Shown here: one piece after another, positions 56,818-64,000 of the stretch
How positions within the stretch are numbered: position 1 is the first letter of the stretch
How the letters are laid out: each line of letters begins with the position of its first letter
Assembly (NCBI GenBank): GCA_020726505.1
Contig: JAHLEZ010000018.1
Span: 1-64,000 of the forward strand
Source: Leptodontidium sp. MPI-SDFR-AT-0119
Taxonomy: Eukaryota; Ascomycota; Leotiomycetes; Helotiales; Leptodontidiaceae
Length of the DNA: 64,000 nt
Direction of reading: 5' to 3'
The notes under the pieces: generated by a model
What the model was told of the DNA's origin: nothing
The model's input: the letters and a program-made list of their open reading frames with translations, nothing else
Database searches by the model: none
Position numbers and translations under genes: made by a program

Positions 56818-58387
56818 CATTTGAAGAATTATAAGAAACGTAGCTATTTTAACCGTACCCGAGGTTTCGATCTTATTTCCTCTCTTCCTTTCCTCGTCTT
56901 ATATTCTAAGAATTTTATATTAGATAGAATAGAAATTATTGATTCCTAGCTAGTTTGTTACAATGATAGAGTTATTATTTCTCATAGCTAACTGCGAAAT
57001 AACGACACGTGTCCTCTGCTGGAGACGTCCCCTGATGGCTTATATTCCACATGCGGTTGTAGGACTCTGCCGTCGCTTCCTCCCCATTTCTTAGCATCTC
57101 TAACCCCCCGGACCAAGGGCTTTCCCCGAGTTCCCCGCACGGCAGAGACCGAAAACTCGGTTGCTACCCTGAAGGATCTTTCTGCCACTCACTCCTTGGT
57201 ACGTTACAACCGGATACTTCCGTTCAGAATGCTCCACCCGTCTCTGGCGGTTTGGCCTTGTAGCTTTTGGTTTAGAAACGGCTGAGCCTGAGTTCATTGA
57301 ATTATCATCAAAGCGAATAGGAAAGATGCAGTCTGATCGTTCGAATGTTTATTTAAATCATCGGTGGAGAAGGCTGCGGAAATGCCCAATAATTCCAAGG
57401 GAGAGGCACAAATGTAGTGCTTTGTGGCGCTCATTGGGCTTGGTAGATCACCCCCAAACCCGCCCCCCCAACAGAGTGGTAAGGTTTCTGAAACATGGAG
57501 ATCCTCATACTGCAACAAAAGGCCGAGCGTTTCAGTATTTGTTTTTGCGGCAAAACAAGAAATGCTTACCACCATCCCCGGCAATTGCAAGCCGAGTGCC
57601 TGTCGATCGGAATACTAAATCGATCGATCATTACCGTTCCTGTGCCGAAACAATACGTCAGAGCGGTTGCGCTAAGAATCGCTATTGTAATCTATCTTTC
57701 ATCCCTTTCACGATACCCTTTAAATTAAGCAGATTAAGCCTTCTTTATCTTATTTCCAACGCCAGATAAATAAACAAGATTAGAGCAGTTAAGGACTTTT
57801 GTTTATTAAAGTAGCAGAAGACGAAGGCGTGGTGAGGTTGATAATTATTTCCTTATACATCGAATGGGTGGTAGGGTGGGGTTTTCGGTGTGTGCCGGGT
57901 GGCTAGAATCGATCGGCCGATCATATACAACGCGAGGACGTTTATATGATGTATCAGATTCTTTGAACGGCGGACGCAAGGTTCCACAAAAGTGCCTCAA
58001 AATCCTATATTTCTTGAGAATCCAAACTAATTATTCTATCTGGGTTCTCTCGATTCCAAGGCTGAATAATGGCTTTTTTTAATTTCCTAAAGCTTAACCA
58101 TTTCAGTAATAAAGCTACGTTCCGCTCCTTCGATAAGCCTTCTTCTTTGCAAGCCATCCACTCAAACTCCGGCCACCTTGTAGAACAAGGTCCTTTCTTT
58201 AAACAGATGGCTGAAATGTGGCTGCCCATTTGAGTAATTGCTAGGGCCTATTATCAGCATGTTGCCAAACCAGACTCTAGGTTTTTATATATATTGACCC
58301 GGTATCACACAGACCTTACTTAGTGTCTCCATCCTCTATCCTCCATTCTCTATTCTCTCTAAGCACCATCTTCTGATATTTATCAAA
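56818..58387. other. Region between LTR-like sequence and Pth11-like gene
   Basis: A 98-codon minus-strand frame (57294-57590) and nearby small frames have no recognised domain or splice support. The last 100 bases carry a TATATATATTG box near 58287 and a pyrimidine-rich leader, a likely promoter for the gene at 58388. Confidence 0.35.
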
Positions 58388-59680
58388 ATGGGTCTCTTAA
58401 TTGAATCTGAATCACTCGCTATTGTGACCATCTTTTTGCTTTGCCTATCACTTCTTATCGTCTCACTGCGATGCTGGGTTCGCATTTCAATCAAAGGCTT
58501 CGGATTAGATGACTGGTTGATGGTTATCGGGCTGGTAAGAGCATCCGATATATTTACAGGCGGACAACATGAGGGAAATGCTAATAGTCATTTTCATATC
58601 TATAGATATTCTACATTGGGACCTGTACTCCAGTCATCATTGGCTCTCACTATGGTCTTGGAACTCGCGATATATATCTAACGCATGAACAGATGGTGAT
58701 TGGACATAAGGTAATTAAGATCAATCTTTTAATCATTAGCATTCCAAGTCTCTATTATACTTCACTAATATATTTTTGCAGTCTTATTTCGTATTCCAGG
58801 TTTTCTACTGCTTTGACGCGATCTTTACAAAGAGCGGCATTTGTGTTGCCCTAACCCGGCTCAGCGCCCACAAACGCAGCGTCTATTATCCTGCTATGGT
58901 CACCATGACAATCAGTATCATTTCAGGAGTCATTACGCTCATCATTGTATTGTCTGTTTGCACACCAATCGAGACTCAGTGGAACCCTGCTGCTGGGAAA
59001 TGTCTTTCGCCTTCGGTCATCATCGACATTAGTTATTTCATCTCTGCGGCTTGTATGTTGACGGATTTCTCATGCACTATTCTTCCTATTGTGCTTCTTT
59101 GGGATGTTCATTTAAACTGGAAAATCAAGTGCACAGTTGCTTGTATCCTAAGTTTGGGTTTCCTGTAAGTCAGCTTCAAACCAAAGACCTCCACCACCCC
59201 AGGCTCAACACAGTTGATTTTCTAGTGCAAGTACTGCTACCATCGTTCGCCTGAAATATTTTGGCCATTACAGATGGAAAACTGATTATCTCTGTACGTG
59301 TCTTCCATCCCAGAGTCTACGAAATAACTAACCTCACTTCAGATGGTCTCGCAGATATCGCTTTGTGGTCCATCGTTGAATTAGGAGTGGGTCTCAGTGC
59401 CGGGTCTGCTGCTGCGTTACGACCTGTTCTCCGCTTGATCTCGACCGGGTCTTTACTATCTTCCCGCCAGACCAAGCATTCCAGAAATCAATTTAGTACG
59501 ATCGAGGATACTGCGACAATGGCCGGCAAGGATATATCGCTTCGCGTTATGGTTAAAGGCGGCAAGGTATCGTCAGCGGGAGACGCGGACAGTCAAAATC
59601 CGATCTTGGATGAGGAAGGTATTTTTGTACGGTCAGAGGTCAATATGGGGGAGGAATTCGTTCGTCGAGATGCTATCTAG
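58388..59680 (+). CDS. Pth11-like integral membrane protein (fungal rhodopsin-domain family)
   Basis: Five exons: 58388-58534, 58606-58710, 58782-59164, 59226-59293 and 59343-59680 (1,041 nt, 346 residues), all GT-AG. Predicted seven helices: IVTIFLLCLSLLIVSLRCWV first, then a FGLDDWLM motif before helix 2, then YFVFQVFYCF, MVTMTISIISGVITLIIVL, the CTPIETQWNP and GKC blocks, YFISAACMLTDFSCTILPIV, a helix with ACILSLGFL, and ADIALWSIVELGVGL. The order D-D-W, C-x-P-x-x-x-W, WSxxE is typical of the large Pth11-like/rhodopsin-domain family of plasma-membrane proteins, some of which sense surface cues in plant pathogens. No CFEM domain precedes it. The cytoplasmic tail is Ser/Thr-rich. It is unbroken, unlike most of its neighbours. 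Confidence 0.82.
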
Positions 59681-60525
59681 AGTTCTTGGAGGAGTTTTTA
59701 GGTGGAACCTAGCAGCTCGTGATGTGTATGGCACCAACTTATGGTCATTTTTCAGCAATTACTTCATAACCTAGAATGCAATTTGAAAAAGACGTTGGTT
59801 TGCCTATGCCCTTCTCGGCTAAATGGGGCACGAACCAACGGAGCAGTACAGGCTGAGTGCGGCTGAGAATGTGCGGGGCAGACGAAGTAGGAAACTGTCC
59901 AATTGGATAGCACCAGGTGTAATGCGCTGTCACGGGACTACGTGTCACGGTTGCCGGTGAGAGTGAGGCACATGATTGAGTCATGTCGGACGTGCTAGCG
60001 CCTCGCCAGACCTGCCTCTTTTGTCTTAATTTTTTGCCTTACACTGTTTTCATCTCGGCCTCATTGCTATGATATCAGCTCCGGCTTGCCCAAGCGGACT
60101 GAATATTGAGCAAGTGCAAATTGTATGCTTTCCCTAATATATACCCACCTAATTCGTCTGGTGCTCAGTGCTAACCGCCTTGGGAAATCAGCTTATCCGT
60201 CATGGCGAGCTAAGCCCAATATCGGCCCGCTTTCAGAGTGTAATTCCACGCGGCTCTTCATGTCTCCATTGCCGCCTTGACTTCGCATTCGGCGTCAGGC
60301 TGGGCTATTCCCCTGTAAGTCAGGAAAGCCGGAGCAGCTGCGCACTTTTGTCGCTGACTGTCAGACTGGCCGTATTGCAGCGCGGCTCAGCGGTTCACCC
60401 AGGTTGTCAGCTCTGCATGGGAATCTATGACTTAGAAGAGACGCCTAGAGACATCTAGACCTAACGGGCGATCAATTCCCGCACGGGGGGCGGTTGGCGG
60501 GTGGCGGGACCGGCGGCATATGGTA
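59681..60525. other. Gap before phosphatase relic
   Basis: A 96-codon frame (60168-60458) is open; only its end (CMGIYDLEETPRDI) might belong to the relic that follows. Nothing else seen. Confidence 0.3.
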
Positions 60526-60529
60526 TTTG

Positions 60530-61212
60530 AAGCTCACCCTCTCCGGGCGCGATTCCACGGCGCATTTCCTGACGGTATTTTATAGCATGCCTGGAGAGCC
60601 TACTGACAAAGGACGGGAAACCTCCCTTGCGTTTGGCGAGTGGTTGCGCCAGCTCTACGTCGATCAGCTAGGCTTGGTGACTCTCCCAAATGACTTCGTT
60701 GCGTAGTGGTGACTTGATTAATGTTCAGTAGTTACCAAAGCATCTATCAGATCCCGGAACGCTTTATGTCCGGACGACGGCGGTGCCTCGAGCCCTCGAG
60801 TCGGTGCGACAGATCTTACAAGGCCTTTTATCCTGGGGGTACGAATCTGACGTTGGCTACCTGGGATATCGTCATCCGCACACCGGCGGAAGAGACGCTA
60901 CACCCAAACACCAAATCGTGTGCCAGGCTCGCAGAGCTTACGCGAGCCTTTGCTCAGCAGGCTGCAGAGAAGTGGAACGGAAGCGATGACATGAGGTGTC
61001 TATCTAAAAAGCTAGGCAAATGGATGCCTGGCAACAAACCCTTGACTGTGGGCTCTCGACCCCGTTTGTCGGCCGTCATGAACGCCGTCAATGCAACACT
61101 TGCTCATGGGCCGGACACTCGTCACACTCAGCTTCCTGACGAATTCTACGACGGACAAGTGCGCAAAGTCATCGTTAATTCAGCGATGTCACGGATTGTG
61201 TACGATAAGTGA
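60530..61212 (+). pseudogene. Histidine-phosphatase (phosphoglycerate mutase-like) relic
   Basis: Pieces of one protein lie in successive frames: MPGEPTDKGRETSLAFGEWL and LYVDQLGLVTLP (60587-60706), then VPRALESVRQILQGLL (near 60785), then TWDIVIRTPAEETLHPN, ELTRAFAQQAAEKWNGSDDM, LSKKLGKWMP and VNATLAHGP up to 61212. These match the middle part of fungal phosphoglycerate-mutase-like acid phosphatases, where PGELT-x-x-G and P-R-A-x-x-S surround the active-site region. The N-terminal RHG and the C-terminal HD catalytic motifs are absent. At least two frameshifts. Cannot be functional. Confidence 0.6.
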
Positions 61213-62827
61213 CCGTCTTTCTTGCTCCCTTGTCTTGCTTTCGATATTTTGCTTGATTTAAACAACCTCCCATCGACGATGGGTGGGAAGACTTAGAAGG
61301 GAGAACTGTGACCGACATCTAGATGGCATATACTAGGTCAAGTTCATGAAAGATGTAGAAGCCAGAAGGTACAATATAATAGAAGTTCAGTCAATACACT
61401 ACAAGATGCTGCTGGTCACCCACAGCTGGCTGCCCGAGGTCTCCCTTCTGTCCTGCAAGCTCCTACTGCTGCATGTCAAACTAGCAGCCCCTCACTATGC
61501 CTTGTTTGATAATCACGAGGTTGCCGTCCCCATCTTTCTCATCGACTAGACTCTGGCCGAAGTCCTGAGCTTTGCTCTCTCGGCCATGATTAGGGCATTC
61601 CCTACAAACGACATCCCTATTCTGACGTTGTTCCGAACCATCCTGGGTTAGACAATAATGATATGAGGCACCGCAGATCTTGATCTTCCGCTTGCATCCT
61701 CTAGCAACGCAGGTCTAATGTATGTGAACGTTGTTTTGGTGGCCACGTTGTCTGAAGTGGAGTTGCAGATGGAGTCTAGGATCGAGTGAGGTTGTTATAG
61801 ATATGTGTCACCTTCAATTAAAGAGTATATTTACAATTTTATTCTATCAAATTGAACCGAGAACTGCCTCTAAACTGTAGCCATTCGCATACCCCGCGAT
61901 TTCAGCCTAATTGTCTTAGCACGTCCCACTGTTATGTTCTTGGTCGACCCCGGCTTCTGGGTCTGTGGAGTCGAACCGGTGCAGCTGATCCCTTTGGACT
62001 AGAATAGCAACTTTGCCGGACCCTGAGGAATATACCAACACTTCTTATGCTTCAATAGAACCAACACCGCAGATAGAACCTTCAATATCCACGAGACCCA
62101 CACACTAATGACGTTACAAAATGCTGCCGAGGACAGACGAAGAAGACCTTCTATCACAGGTAGGCACGCATCTCCTGTAACATATTAACTTTTCGGGAAC
62201 AATTCTAGGTCTTCTAATTAATAACACGTGACTCTACTCCCTATATATATCGATTTAAATACAAAAATGCACAGTGTATTACTACCAAGAGCATATGACC
62301 TTTTAAGGAGGACAGTAAAACGCACGCACACCTTCGCCTTACCCCGGGATTGGAGTCACATTCAGCATTATAAAGTGGCTTGCGCCGCGCCCGCTGAAGG
62401 GGGCTGTGTAATCCGGGTTTCGCGCGCGGGGCGTTGTAAGAAAGTTGCAGAAGGTATATAGAAGATTCTGGAGACCAGGCTACCAACGCGGTGCACAAGC
62501 AGGGCGTTGAAGGAACACTATAGCCTCGCTGGGCGGCTTCAATCCATTCCTAAATCAATGTACCCCAATCAATTACCAGCCTCGATTGCCTATACACTCG
62601 TCCTAGACATCAGTGAATCTGCTATAAGTATCAACTGCTTCTTCGTCGACAGTCCAGGTAAGTTTACTTGATCCTTCACCTAGATCATCTTGGCTTTTCG
62701 CTGAAAGAATTCCCTATCATCTGGGAAATTGGAGCTCGACAAGATAATTCGTTACCTCCACGAGTGTCTGATTCACGCCAATCATTCTTAGCCCAGCTAC
62801 AGGGACAACTATTGAACTCTTTCTGCG
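61213..62827. other. Gene-poor stretch
   Basis: Only short frames (for example 61346-61549) without recognisable content. Nothing supported. Confidence 0.3.
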
Positions 62828-63667
62828 ATGATAGAGACCTTTGTCCCTCCGATACCTGTGCTCTTAGATGTTATCAGCGGTAGAGGTTCAGATGGCTCAC
62901 CAGTAATCGCTCCTCTTTGCCAACCAACGAACTACTGGCCACGACCACAGAATTCGCCATATCCAATTGGCTCAGCAATTGCGCAGCCATGCCCAAAACA
63001 TATTGAACGAAAACTGAATTTACCATCTATGGACTTTCAAGCTCGACAAACAAACGCTCCCATTCCGACTGAACCACGTCCTCTACCTTACTACAGCCCC
63101 TCTCAATTCTCCACCTTCATGGGCTCGTCTAGTGTTCAACAACAGCAACAAGTGAACGGCTCGGAAAAATCTTCCTGGCAACCAAGTCAACGAGACTTTC
63201 TCCTGACTCCAGATCACCTTGGACGAGCTTCTCTTACGTTGGCCCGCTATAGCCTCTCATCGACACCACAGCGATCCTCATCCCGGCCCTTGAAACAATC
63301 TCCTGAAATAATCCACACGCCTTCAAATCGCATTGATCCCATCTTGATATACAATCACCCGAATGTGACACACGACCGGCCATTCAGATGCGACCAATGT
63401 CCGCAATCCTTCAACCGCAACCATGATCTCAAGCGACATAGACGGATTCACTTGACTGTGAAGCCCTTCCCCTGCCTGTATTGCGAGAAGAGTTTTTCGC
63501 GGAAGGATGCATTGAAGGTTCGTTTCTCATCCGTAATAATATCCGAATTCTAAGATAGCTGAACGAACCAACAGAGACATATCCGTGTAAAAGGGTGCGG
63601 GGAGAATACGCGTGGTGCGCTAAATGCAAATGAACAAGAACACACTGTCATCGATTCGACAGGGTGA
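62828..63667 (+). CDS. C2H2 zinc-finger transcription factor, short
   Basis: Two exons, 62828-63517 and 63575-63667, joined by a GT-AG intron (GTTCGT...CCAACAG) between codons; 260 residues. The first 180 residues are Pro/Ser/Gln-rich (a QQQQQ run, SSTPQRSSSRP). The C-terminal zinc fingers read FRCDQCPQSFNRNHDLKRHR-RIH and FPCLYCEKSFSRKDALK|RH...C across the intron; the second is of C2H-C type with VKGCG. The NRNHDLKRH and SRKDALKRH helices resemble those of fungal ACE1-type and related regulators. Expected to bind DNA in the nucleus. Shorter than known relatives, so the start may lie further upstream in an exon not found, or the protein may be truncated. Confidence 0.7.
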
Positions 63668-64000
63668 GAGCCGGGGGAGTTAATGGTCTCTTTGTCCTTT
63701 GTGGATAGTGGTACGTGCGGGAGCAGGTGTCATATACGAGTTGTGGGGGGGGGGGGGGTTCATATCCTGTAGGAGTTTTCGCGAGCAATTCAATGTCCCA
63801 TTAGCTGATGGGCTTCACTGGTGGAGTCAGAACCATCAATACTTATTGGGAAATCTGTTGAACCATTAGATAGGCGCCCAGTAGTATCCTGGCTTCTTAC
63901 CTGGAGAACCTATCCCATGGCAATTCTTTCTCCTCTTATCGTCCGAAACACGATCGCAAACATTATATTTCACGGCGTTAGATGCGGCAGACATGTTCAA
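63668..64000. other. Window end, with poly-G
   Basis: No gene seen. A run of 14 G lies at 63745-63758. Confidence 0.4.

Overview
The window is fungal nuclear DNA from a filamentous ascomycete (Pezizomycotina). Genes are split by short GT-AG introns (about 41-132 bp, often with a CTAAC/CTAAT branch site). Families include Zn2Cys6 and C2H2 regulators, a Pth11-like membrane receptor, a Ded1-like helicase and the carotenoid/opsin set. Many relics carry in-frame stops exactly where Gln or Trp is expected, the mark of repeat-induced point mutation (RIP). A helotialean (Leotiomycetes) source is my guess only.

Layout. 0.5-6.5 kb: a broken and an intact protein kinase-like gene, then a decayed coiled-coil/acidic-tail gene. 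6.9-7.6 kb: a degenerate repeat array. 8.1-9.6 kb: an intact four-exon Zn2Cys6 factor ending in a minisatellite. 10.3-17.8 kb: an accessory island with one copy of a dispersed repeat, an F-box-like scrap, a foldback element, a complete pogo/Fot1-type DNA transposon (TA target site, about 52-bp terminal inverted repeats) whose single reading frame holds eight stops, and a kinase relic with seven. 18.2-30.5 kb: frameshifted nucleotidyltransferase-fold and metallophosphoesterase genes, an intact five-exon 2OG-Fe(II) oxygenase-like gene, a mosaic of gene scraps (F-box/nucleotidyltransferase-like, nitrate reductase, methyltransferase) and a four-exon gene of unknown family. 31.8-35.2 kb: an internally deleted MFS transporter, the second repeat copy and an unrecognised gene.

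36.7-51.0 kb is the conserved core: a seven-exon DEAD-box helicase, then carB (phytoene desaturase, -), carRA (phytoene synthase/lycopene cyclase, -), carX-like carotenoid oxygenase (+) and a carO-like opsin (+). Together they form a pathway from geranylgeranyl diphosphate through phytoene and beta-carotene to retinal, and finally a retinal-binding rhodopsin that keeps both aspartates of proton pumps. The opsin ends in an unusual Asn/Gly/His-rich tail. The carB intron is stop-free and a multiple of three.

52-64 kb is a second accessory region: scraps of ankyrin, ferric reductase-like and histidine-phosphatase genes, an inverted repeat, a possible solo LTR, an intact five-exon Pth11-like gene and a short C2H2 factor. 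No convincing tRNA, rRNA or CRISPR array was seen. Most gene models rest on splice sites and frame continuity read by eye; those whose exon lengths sum to a multiple of three with all motifs intact are the firmest.
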